Shown here: positions 54,175 through 62,137 of the stretch, piece by piece
Layout: each line of letters begins with the position of its first letter
Position numbering within the stretch: position 1 is the stretch's first letter
From: JAVEDQ01 sp963783105
GTDB lineage: Bacteria > Actinomycetota > Actinomycetes > Frankiales > Frankiaceae
Assembly (NCBI GenBank): GCA_963783105.1
Contig: CAWAMI010000002.1
Location: forward strand, 62,001-126,000
DNA length: 64,000 nt
Direction of reading: 5' to 3'
Made by a program: the position numbers and the translations under genes
The notes under the pieces: model-generated
Told to the model about the DNA's origin: nothing
The model's database searches: none
Seen by the model: only the letters and a program-made list of their open reading frames with translations

Positions 54175-54483
54175 CTAGAGCTTGATGGAGATGTCGACGC
54201 CGGCCGGCAGGTCCAGCCGCATGAGCGAGTCGACGGTCTTCGGGGTGGGGTCGATGATGTCGATGAGGCGCTTGTGCGTGCGCATCTCGAAGTGCTCGCG
54301 GCTGTCCTTGTACTTGTGCGGCGAGCGGATGACGCAGTAGACGTTCTTCTCGGTCGGCAGCGGCACCGGCCCGGCGACCTGCGCGCCCGTGCGGGTCACC
54401 GTCTCGACGATCTTGCGCGCCGACGAGTCGATGACCTCGTGGTCGTAGGCCTTGAGCCTGATGCGGATCTTCTGGGCTGCCAT
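54175..54483 (-). CDS. rpsJ: Ribosomal protein S10
   Basis: A 102-residue protein, first gene of the S10 operon. KIRIRLKAYDHEVIDSSARK and VAGPVPLPTEKNVYCVIRSP are diagnostic. In other bacteria it also serves antitermination as NusE. The 129-bp leader upstream includes the tuf terminator. Confidence 0.98.
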   Translation of the reverse strand: MAAQKIRIRLKAYDHEVIDSSARKIVETVTRTGAQVAGPVPLPTEKNVYCVIRSPHKYKDSREHFEMRTHKRLIDIIDPTPKTVDSLMRLDLPAGVDISIKL

Positions 54484-54559
54484 CGTTCCTTCTTGGTCTC
54501 GCAGCGCGAATGTTCGGGAAGCTTCGGGCTCGGGCGGGGCTGGTCGGGCCGCACGAGCC

Positions 54560-54610
54560 GAGTCGCGCCGCGGCGGCCGGAACCTGCAGGCCCGGCCGCC
54601 GCGGCGACTC
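54560..54610. terminator. Terminator hairpin after tuf
   Basis: GAGTCG-CG-CCGCGGCGGCCGG (54560-54580) pairs with CCGGCCGCCGCGGCGACTC (54592-54610) around an 11-base loop with a 2-base bulge, ending 2 bases from the tuf stop. It probably separates str from S10 transcription in part. Confidence 0.8.
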
Positions 54611-54612
54611 GA

Positions 54613-55806
54613 CTACTTGAGGATCTTCGTGACGCGGCCGGCACCGACGGTGCGGCCACCCTCACGAATGGCGAAGCGCAGACCCTCTTCCATGGCGATC
54701 GGCTGGATCAGCACGACGCTCATCTCGGTGTTGTCGCCCGGCATGACCATCTCGGTGCCCTCGGGCAGCGTGACGACGCCGGTGACGTCCGTGGTGCGGA
54801 AGTAGAACTGCGGGCGGTAGTTGTTGAAGAACGGGGTGTGGCGACCGCCCTCGTCCTTGCTCAGGATGTAGACCTGCGCCTCGAACTCGGTGTGCGGGGT
54901 CGTCGTCCCCGGCCGGACCACGACCTGGCCGCGCTCGACGTCCTCACGCTTGATGCCGCGGAGCAGCAGGCCGACGTTCTCACCGGCACGCGCCTCGTCG
55001 AGCAGCTTGCGGAACATCTCGACGCCGGTGACGGTCGTCGTCATGGTCTTCTCGCGGATACCGACGATCTCGACGGTCTCACCGGTCTTGAGGACACCGC
55101 GCTCGGCGCGGCCGGTGACGACCGTTCCGCGGCCGGTGATCGTGAAGACGTCCTCGATCGGCATGAGGAAGGCCTTCTCGGTGTCGCGCTGCGGCTCCGG
55201 GATGGAGTCGTCGACCGCGTCCATGAGCTCCATGAGCTTGTCGGACCACTCGGAGTCGCCCTCGAGGGCCTTCAGCGCGGAGACCCGCACGACCGGGACG
55301 TCGTCACCCGGGAACTCGTAGGTCGAGAGGAGCTCGCGGACCTCGAGCTCGACGAGCTCCAGGATCTCCTCGTCGTCGACCATGTCGGCCTTGTTCAGCG
55401 CGACGACGATGTAGGGCACGCCGACCTGGCGGGCGAGCAGCACGTGCTCCTTGGTCTGCGGCATCGGGCCGTCGGTCGCCGACACGACCAGGATGGCGCC
55501 GTCCATCTGCGCCGCACCGGTGATCATGTTCTTGATGTAGTCGGCGTGACCAGGACAGTCGACGTGGGCGTAGTGCCGCTTGTCGGTCTGGTACTCGACG
55601 TGGGCGATGGAGATGGTGATGCCGCGGGCCTTCTCCTCCGGCGCCTTGTCGATCTGGTCGAACGGCGTGAAGGGGTTGAGGTCCGGGTGCTTCTCGTGGA
55701 GCACCTTCGTGATCGCCGCCGTCAGCGTCGTCTTGCCATGGTCGATGTGACCGATGGTGCCGATGTTGATGTGCGGCTTGTTCCGCTCGAACTTCGCCTT
55801 CGCCAC
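54613..55806 (-). CDS. tuf: Elongation factor Tu
   Basis: A 397-residue GTPase that delivers aminoacyl-tRNA. G1 GHIDHGKTTLTAAIT, G2-switch GITI, DCPGHADY, NKAD and the C-terminal beta domains are intact. It starts with ATG 142 bp after fusA and ends at a strong hairpin. Confidence 0.99.
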   Translation of the reverse strand: MAKAKFERNKPHINIGTIGHIDHGKTTLTAAITKVLHEKHPDLNPFTPFDQIDKAPEEKARGITISIAHVEYQTDKRHYAHVDCPGHADYIKNMITGAAQMDGAILVVSATDGPMPQTKEHVLLARQVGVPYIVVALNKADMVDDEEILELVELEVRELLSTYEFPGDDVPVVRVSALKALEGDSEWSDKLMELMDAVDDSIPEPQRDTEKAFLMPIEDVFTITGRGTVVTGRAERGVLKTGETVEIVGIREKTMTTTVTGVEMFRKLLDEARAGENVGLLLRGIKREDVERGQVVVRPGTTTPHTEFEAQVYILSKDEGGRHTPFFNNYRPQFYFRTTDVTGVVTLPEGTEMVMPGDNTEMSVVLIQPIAMEEGLRFAIREGGRTVGAGRVTKILK

Positions 55807-55948
55807 TTGGTGTCCCTCCTAGGAACGGGTGGTCGTGCTCTACGGGCGCCGTACGACGTCTGTCCTTGCTGGGCTGATCACTCTTGGAAAGAGTCGGGGG
55901 CGCGTACGGCGTCGCTCCCACCCGGAGAATGTCTACAGGATGTGCCGG

Positions 55949-58045
55949 TTACTCCCCGCGCGCCTTGGCGATGATCTCTTGCGCCAGCGAGTTCGGCACC
56001 TCGGCGTACGAGTCGAACTGCATGCTGTAGCTCGCTCGACCGGAGGTCTTCGACCGCAAGTCACCGACGTAGCCGAACATCTCCGACAGCGGCACCAGGG
56101 CCTTGACGAGGCGGGCGCCTCCGCGCTCCTCCATCGCCTGGATCTGGCCGCGTCGGCTGTTCAGGTCGCCGATCACGTCGCCCAGGTAGTCGTCCGGGGT
56201 GGTGACCTCGACGGCCATCATCGGCTCGAGGATGGCCGGGTCGGCCCGCCGCGCGGCCTCCTTGAACGCCATCGAACCGGCGATCTTGAAGGCGAGCTCG
56301 GACGAGTCGACGTCGTGGTACTGGCCGTCCTGGAGGGTGACCTTGACATCGACCAGCGGGTAGCCGGCGAGCACGCCGAACTCCATGGCCTCCTGGCAGC
56401 CGGCGTCCACGCTCGGGATGTACTCGCGCGGGATGCGGCCACCGGTCACGGCGTTGACGAACTCGTAGCCGCCGCCGTCGCCGCCGCTGGGCTCGAGGTC
56501 GATCTGCACCTTCGCGAACTGACCGGAACCACCGGTCTGCTTCTTGTGGGTGTAGTCGACCTTCTCCACCTTGCGGCGGATGGTCTCGCGGTAGGCGACC
56601 TGCGGCTTGCCGACGTTGGCCTCGACCTTGAACTCGCGGCGCATCCGGTCGACCAGCACGTCGAGGTGCAGCTCGCCCATACCCGCGATGATCGTCTGGC
56701 CGGTCTCCTCGTCGGTCCGCACCTGGAAGGTGGGGTCCTCCTCGGCGAGCCGCTGGATGGCCTCGCCCAGCTTCTGCTGGTCGGCCTTCGTCTTCGGCTC
56801 GATCGCCACGTGGATGACGGGAGCCGGGAAGTTCATCGACTCGAGGATCACGGGCTTGTCGGGGTCGCAGAGCGTGTCACCGGTGGTGGTGTTCTTCATG
56901 CCCTGGATCGCGACGATCTGGCCGGCACCCACGCCCTCGCGCTCCTCGCGCTGGTTGGCGTGCATGATGTAGATCTTTCCGACCCGCTCCTTGTTGTCCT
57001 TGGTGGAGTTGAGGATCGGGGAGCCCTTGGTGATCTTGCCGGAGTAGACCCGGATGTAGGTCAGCTTCCCGAGGTGCTGGTCGCTCATGATCTTGAACGC
57101 CAGCGCCGAGAACGGCTCGTCCTCGTCCGCGCGCCGCTCGACCGCGACCGACTCGTCCTTGACGTCGTGACCCTGGATGGCGCCGACGTCGACGGGCGAG
57201 GGCAGGAAGTCGACGACCGCGTCGAGCATGGGCTGGACGCCCTTGTTCTTGAACGCGGTGCCGCACAGCACGGGGTTGAGCTTGCTGGCAGTCGTGGCGC
57301 GGCGGATGCCGGCCATGAGCTCCTCCTCGGAGGGCTCTTCGCCCTCGAGGTACTTCTCCATGAGCTCGTCGTCGTTCTCGGCGACGGTCTCGAGGAGACG
57401 CTCACGCCACTCGCGCGCGCTCTCGGCGTGGTCGGCCGGGATGTCGACGACCTCGTACTTGTCGCCCTTGCCCTCGGTCAGCCAGAGCAGGCCGCGCATG
57501 CGGATGAGATCGATGACGCCCTGGAAGCCGGACTCCACGCCCCACGGCAGCTGGATGACCAGCGGAGTGGCCTGGAGGCGGTCGACCATCATCTCGACGC
57601 AGCGGTGGAACTCGGCGCCGACGCGGTCCATCTTGTTGACGAACGCGATGCGCGGCACGTTGTACCGGTCCGCCTGGCGCCAGACGGTCTCGCTCTGCGG
57701 CTCCACGCCGGCGACGGCGTCGAAGACCGCGACGGCACCGTCGAGCACGCGCAGGCTGCGCTCCACCTCGACGGTGAAGTCGACGTGGCCCGGGGTGTCG
57801 ATGATGTTGATGCGGTGGTCGCGCCAGAAACAGGTCGTCGCGGCGGACGTGATCGTGATGCCGCGCTCCTGCTCCTGCGGCATCCAGTCCATGACGGCGG
57901 CGCCCTCGTGGACCTCGCCGATCTTGTACGAACGACCGGTGTAGAACAGGATCCGCTCGGTCGTGGTGGTCTTGCCCGCGTCGATGTGGGCCATGATCCC
58001 GATGTTCCGGGTCTCGGCCAGGGCTACTTCTACGTTGTCAGCCAT
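55949..58045 (-). CDS. fusA: Elongation factor G
   Basis: A 698-residue translocase. GTPase motifs AHIDAGKTTTTERILFYTG, DTPGHVDF and NKMD lead into domains II-V, ending SYSMQFDSYAEVPNSLAQE. All five domains are full length. It lies 7 bp after rpsG. The 142-bp spacer to tuf may hold a tuf promoter. Confidence 0.99.
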   Translation of the reverse strand: MADNVEVALAETRNIGIMAHIDAGKTTTTERILFYTGRSYKIGEVHEGAAVMDWMPQEQERGITITSAATTCFWRDHRINIIDTPGHVDFTVEVERSLRVLDGAVAVFDAVAGVEPQSETVWRQADRYNVPRIAFVNKMDRVGAEFHRCVEMMVDRLQATPLVIQLPWGVESGFQGVIDLIRMRGLLWLTEGKGDKYEVVDIPADHAESAREWRERLLETVAENDDELMEKYLEGEEPSEEELMAGIRRATTASKLNPVLCGTAFKNKGVQPMLDAVVDFLPSPVDVGAIQGHDVKDESVAVERRADEDEPFSALAFKIMSDQHLGKLTYIRVYSGKITKGSPILNSTKDNKERVGKIYIMHANQREEREGVGAGQIVAIQGMKNTTTGDTLCDPDKPVILESMNFPAPVIHVAIEPKTKADQQKLGEAIQRLAEEDPTFQVRTDEETGQTIIAGMGELHLDVLVDRMRREFKVEANVGKPQVAYRETIRRKVEKVDYTHKKQTGGSGQFAKVQIDLEPSGGDGGGYEFVNAVTGGRIPREYIPSVDAGCQEAMEFGVLAGYPLVDVKVTLQDGQYHDVDSSELAFKIAGSMAFKEAARRADPAILEPMMAVEVTTPDDYLGDVIGDLNSRRGQIQAMEERGGARLVKALVPLSEMFGYVGDLRSKTSGRASYSMQFDSYAEVPNSLAQEIIAKARGE

Positions 58046-58052
58046 TCAGCGT

Positions 58053-58522
58053 CTACCAGCGGTAGTGGGCGAAGGCCTTGTTGGACTCCGCCATCTTGTG
58101 GGTGTCCTCGCGCCGCTTCACGGCGGCACCGAGGCCGTTGCTCGCGTCGAGCAGCTCGTTCATCAGCCGCTCGGTCATGGTCTTCTCGCGACGCTGGCGG
58201 GCGTAGGTGACCAGCCAGCGCAGCGCCAGGGTGGTGCTGCGGCCCGCGCGCACCTCGACCGGAACCTGGTAGGTGGCGCCACCGACCCGGCGGCTGCGCA
58301 CCTCGAGGGTGGGCTTCACGTTGTCCAGCGCCCGCTTGAGGGTGACGACCGGGTCGGCACCGTTCTTCTCACGGGCACCTTCCATGGCGCCGTAGACGAT
58401 CCGCTCCGCGACCGACTTCTTGCCGTCGAGGAGGATCTTGTTGACCAGCGCCGTGACGAGCGGCGAACCGTAGACCGGGTCGACGACGACGGGGTGCTTC
58501 GGGGCTGGGCCCTTGCGCGGCA

Positions 58523-58523
<1 letters not shown>
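58053..58523 (-). CDS. rpsG: Ribosomal protein S7
   Basis: A 156-residue head-assembly protein, exact family length. PRKGPAPKHPVVVDPVYGSP and the end AVKRREDTHKMAESNKAFAH, then YRW, are diagnostic. The ATG overlaps the rpsL TAA (TAATG). Confidence 0.99.
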
Positions 58524-58897
<374 letters not shown>

Positions 58898-58969
58898 GAG
58901 GCTGCCTGTCACTCCCGTCGCGGTACTTCGTCCACTGCTTTTCTGATGTCTTGGGCTTCTTGTCCGTTT

Positions 58970-58992
58970 CGCCCGACCCCCGGGGTCGGGCG
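58970..58992. other. 11-bp palindrome in the rpsL leader
   Basis: CGCCCGACCCC-C-GGGGTCGGGCG is a perfect inverted repeat with a one-base centre, 73-95 bp upstream of rpsL. The roughly 290-bp leader (58898-59188) also holds A-rich stretches on the mRNA strand but no other feature I can support. Confidence 0.45.
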
Positions 58993-59188
58993 TGTCGCGC
59001 TCAGCCGGAAACCCGCGCTCGTTTGCTCGGGCTGGCTAGGCGCGCCAACTGCCGACTTCGAAGAAATCGGACGACCCCGTCACCGCCGGCCAACGTAGCC
59101 CTCGAGCTACGCCGCCACCGCGCCGGGTGGGCGCAAGTTGCCGGCTGAGGACAGCAGCCCTCAGCCACGAACATGCAGACTACCTGTG

Positions 59189-59804
59189 ATGGTCAGGCAT
59201 GTCGAACCGGGGCGAGCCCGCCCCGGCGGAGCCACTCGCGCCGCCGCGAGCCCGCCACCTGCACGTCCCTCCAGGGAGGAGTTGCAGGCAGCCTACGGGC
59301 GCACCGTGCCCGATCTCGTCGCTCCCGGACTGCGTGTCGTGCTGGTCGGGATCAACCCGTCGCTGTGGTCCGGGTCGGTGGGCTACCACTTCGCCTCGCC
59401 GTCGAACCGGCTGTGGCCGACGCTGTTCGGGGCCGGGTTCACGCCGCGGCGGCTGCACCCGTCGGAGACGTCCACGATCCTTGCCTGTGGGCTGGGGGTG
59501 ACGAACCTCGTCGACCGGGCGACGGCGCGGGCGGACGAGCTCTCGCGCTCCGAGATCGAGGCGGGGGCGGCGCGGGTGCTGCTCGGTCGCTACGCGTTGG
59601 TCGCCGACGTACATGGCGTTCCTCGGGCTGACGTCGTACCGGACGGCGTTCGGGCGGCCGAAGGCGGCGGTCGGGCCGCAGCCGGAGCTGCTGGGGCCGT
59701 CGAAGGTGTGGCTGCTGCCCAACCCGAGCGGGCTGAACGCGCACTACCAACTGCCGGATCTGGTGCGGGCCTACGGGGAGCTGAGAGCCGCGGCGTTCGG
59801 GTGA
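59189..59804 (+). pseudogene. mug: Frameshifted mismatch-specific (Mug-like) DNA glycosylase
   Basis: The first part in one frame gives SREELQAAYGRTVPDLVAPG and LRVVLVGINPSLWSGSVGYH, then LGVTNLVDRATARADELSR, all typical of G:T/U mismatch glycosylases of the Mug family. Near 59600 the homology moves to the next frame, which gives WSPTYMAFLGLTSYRTAFGR and WLLPNPSGLNAHYQLPDLVR to a TGA at 59802-59804. A single-base change restores one reading frame of about 205 residues. It is either a real pseudogene or a sequencing error. Confidence 0.75.
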
Positions 59805-59827
59805 GGCGGGCGGGCTGCACCCCGGGC

Positions 59828-60099
59828 GAAGTTGATCTACTGACCCCGTTGACGGGTATTCGGGCCGCCCAGGCGCAGTAGATCCACTTCGGGACACGCT
59901 TGCCCCTGCACTTCGTGCCACAGCGAGTCCGGGTGACCGGCAGGATCAACCGCACAGCGAGCGATCGCTTGTGGGGGTCCGGTGGACGCCCTTGGCGATC
60001 TGCCCCTGTGCGGTTGATCAAGGTGGACAACATCAACGCTGCCGCGAAACCGCTCCACCGACGGATCGACGCCCCCTGGCCGCTCCCGGCAGCGTTGAT
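59828..60099. repeat. Three successive palindromes with GATCAAC/GTTGATC-type ends
   Basis: Inverted repeats pair 59828-59842 with 59876-59890 (14 of 15), 59944-59957 with 60006-60019 (14 of 14, GATCAACCGCACAG), and 60032-60044 with 60087-60099 (13 of 13, ATCAACGCTGCCG). They fill the 368-bp gap after the Mug remnant, in which I see no gene. Confidence 0.75.
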
Positions 60100-60172
60100 C
60101 AAGCGATGCGTAGGCGGAGTGCGCCCTGTGGACAATTTCGGCGTTTCTCACGAATCCGGTTACGGTGGGTTC

Positions 60173-60737
60173 ATGGTCGGGCGCGTACTGGGGCTTCTTG
60201 CTGCCCTATTGGTGACCGTCAGTTGCAGTGCTGACCAGAAGGGCGCGACTCCCCCGCCCCCGCTTCCGGCGACGACAAGCGCGACACCGTCCCCGACGGC
60301 CTCACCCACGCCGTTCGTGTCCTCGGCGGACCAGGAGGGCGCATTCGCGTTCACGCGGGCCTACCTTCGCGGCGCTGGAACGGCCTCTGCAACACGGGCG
60401 AGACCGCTGACTCGCTCACGCTCCGCAAGGACACCTGCTCCGAGTGCTCGCCTTCGAGCATCGAGATCGACGAGCGCCTACTCAACAGGGCGGCCGAGAT
60501 CGACGGGCGCGATGATCCGAGTCGACGAGCTTGCTGTTCGGGCAGACCGGGCCCAGCGTTCGCCAAGGTGACAGCGCTCGTCTCCGACGGCGGAGGCGTC
60601 AGCTAGTTCATCCGAACGGACACCGCGACGGCAGGAGCTGCGCGCGGACGAGGCAGTCTACTACCTACTGCTCGTCCGAGAGCGGCGACCACTGGATGAT
60701 CGACACGCTGCAGCAATCAGGTTCGTCCGACGTGTGA
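60173..60737 (+). pseudogene. Decayed lipoprotein gene (DUF6318-like)
   Basis: A signal peptide with lipobox VTVSC (Cys18) and a Pro/Thr/Ser linker are intact, then EGAFAFTRAY is followed by a frame change to CNTGETADSLTLRKDTCSEC. Two more frames carry VYYLLLVRE and SGDHWMIDTLQQSGSSDV before TGA at 60735. The order and motifs resemble DUF6318 lipoproteins, but at least three frameshifts make function unlikely. Confidence 0.55.
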
Positions 60738-60895
60738 TGAGGCGGGCACGCGCTGTCACTGCGGTCGCAACTTCGTCGCTGAGTCGCCGTCGTCCTGGCC
60801 CAGTCCGGCCGACGGCGTCGGCGGCTGTAGCTGGTTGCGGCGCTGAACTCCGAAGCCGCGGTCGTCCGGCAGACGGCTGGACCGTCTTCGGCTAG

Positions 60896-61660
60896 CTATC
60901 GGCGTCCGAATCGAGCTACCCCTCGCAGGAGCTGAAGCAGCCGCAAACCGAGCGCGATCCAATCGTACAGCCAGCCCGGCCCACCGGGCCGCTCATCGAG
61001 TACGACTACCGCTCGACCTGCGACGTCCCCGGCGGCAACGGCGGGTGCGAGGGCGGGACGTTGCAGTGCCTCGCCCAGGACACACAGTCGTTGTTCGTCG
61101 CCCAGCGGCAGGTGACGCCGACGGTCGGAGCCTGGACGCTCCAGCCGGGCAGCGTCTGCCTCACGCCTCAGCAGCAGCTCCCGTACAGCCCCGCGCAGCT
61201 GCAGGCGTTCGTCGACAGCTACTTCCAGCGCCTACCGCTGCCGCTTCCCGCCCTGAAGCTGCAGCCCGGTGATCGCGCCGTCGTCAACCTGCCGCTGGTC
61301 GCCTCCACCGATCCGCCGCAGCAGACGACGTTCTCCGTGAGCCAGGCACCGTTCCCGACCATCACGATCACGGCGGACGTGAGCTGGCGCTGGTCCTGGG
61401 GCGACGGCGCGGGCGACAGCACCAGCTGGCCCGGCCGCCCCTTCGACGGGACCGACCCTCGCAGCAACCCCGGCCACTACGTCAGCCACGCCTACGCCGC
61501 GCCGTCACCCGGCACGACCGTGGGCCTCACCGCCGTCTGGTCCGGCCGCTACAGCGTGGCCGGGCTCCCAGGCGATCAGCCGATCGGCGGGACCGTCGAG
61601 CGCACCAGCACCCAGACGCTGCCGATCGCCGAGTACGGCGCGACCCTCACCGGCAACTAG
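60896..61660 (+). pseudogene. 5'-truncated secreted PKD-like protein
   Basis: The frame is open from just after TAG at 60893 to TAG at 61658 but has no start before a TTG at 61061, so the secretion signal and N-terminus are missing. It keeps IEYDYRSTCDVPGGNGGCEG, then VSWRWSWGDGAGDSTSW and HYVSHAYAAPSPGTTVGLTA, the pattern of a PKD-like beta domain seen in actinobacterial surface proteins often encoded beside such lipoproteins. Probably not functional. Confidence 0.55.
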
Positions 61661-61696
61661 CCACGGCGACCGCACCACGCCACAGAGGACAGGACC

Positions 61697-61873
61697 TCAG
61701 ATGCTCTTGCCATAGCCGTACGGCTGCCCGACCGGAGCACCGACCGGCGCCAGATTCGGCTGACCGCCGACCGCATCGCGACGTCGCCGCCGACGGACCA
61801 GAAACACCGCAGCCACGGCGACCGTGGCGATGAGGGCCAAGACCAGGATCCCACCGAGGAACGACCCGGCGCC
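61697..61873 (-). pseudogene. C-terminal remnant of a single-helix membrane protein
   Basis: Between an upstream TAG (61874-61876) and a TGA stop, 59 codons read SFLGGILVLALIATVAVAA, then VFLVRRRRRDAVGGQPNLAP, with a Pro/Gly/Tyr-rich end. The helix plus basic stop-transfer cluster suggests the last part of a membrane protein, without a start of its own. Confidence 0.4.
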
Positions 61874-62009
61874 CTACGAGTGGTGGGAGGTCGACGGGCG
61901 GTGGTCCCTTGTCGCACGGTTGTGGCGGACTTGAAGGCACGAATCGCCCGGCGTCGGGCGCCGGGCGTCGGACGCCGGGCACCGGGCACCGGGCGCCGGC
62001 GACCGGACA

Positions 62010-62053
62010 TTGCGTAAGTTTCCGCCGGTCAGGGGCGGCCGAAGATTACGCAG
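62010..62053. repeat. 44-bp palindrome-ended element near rpoC
   Basis: Bounded by TTGCGTAAG and TTACGCAG, and the inverse of the element at 46949-46992 with about 37 of 44 positions equal. A CGCCGGG/CACCGGG low-complexity run (61951-62005) precedes it. Confidence 0.75.
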
Positions 62054-62075
62054 CCCCAAGGGCGCTGAGCCCCGA

Positions 62076-62125
62076 AACGCCGGGAGGGCCCGGGAACCTT
62101 ACGGTCCCCGGGCCCTCCCGGCGTT
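62076..62125. terminator. 19-bp hairpin ending rpoC
   Basis: AACGCCGGGAGGGCCCGGG and CCCGGGCCCTCCCGGCGTT pair perfectly around a 12-base loop, starting 13 bp after the rpoC stop. It is the strongest terminator in the window. Confidence 0.9.
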
Positions 62126-62137
62126 CTGAGCCAGCGT

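Noticed and set aside
60756..60962. Minus-strand 68-codon open frame
   Set aside because: No recognisable motif, no convincing start region, and it lies in a stretch of decayed plus-strand genes.
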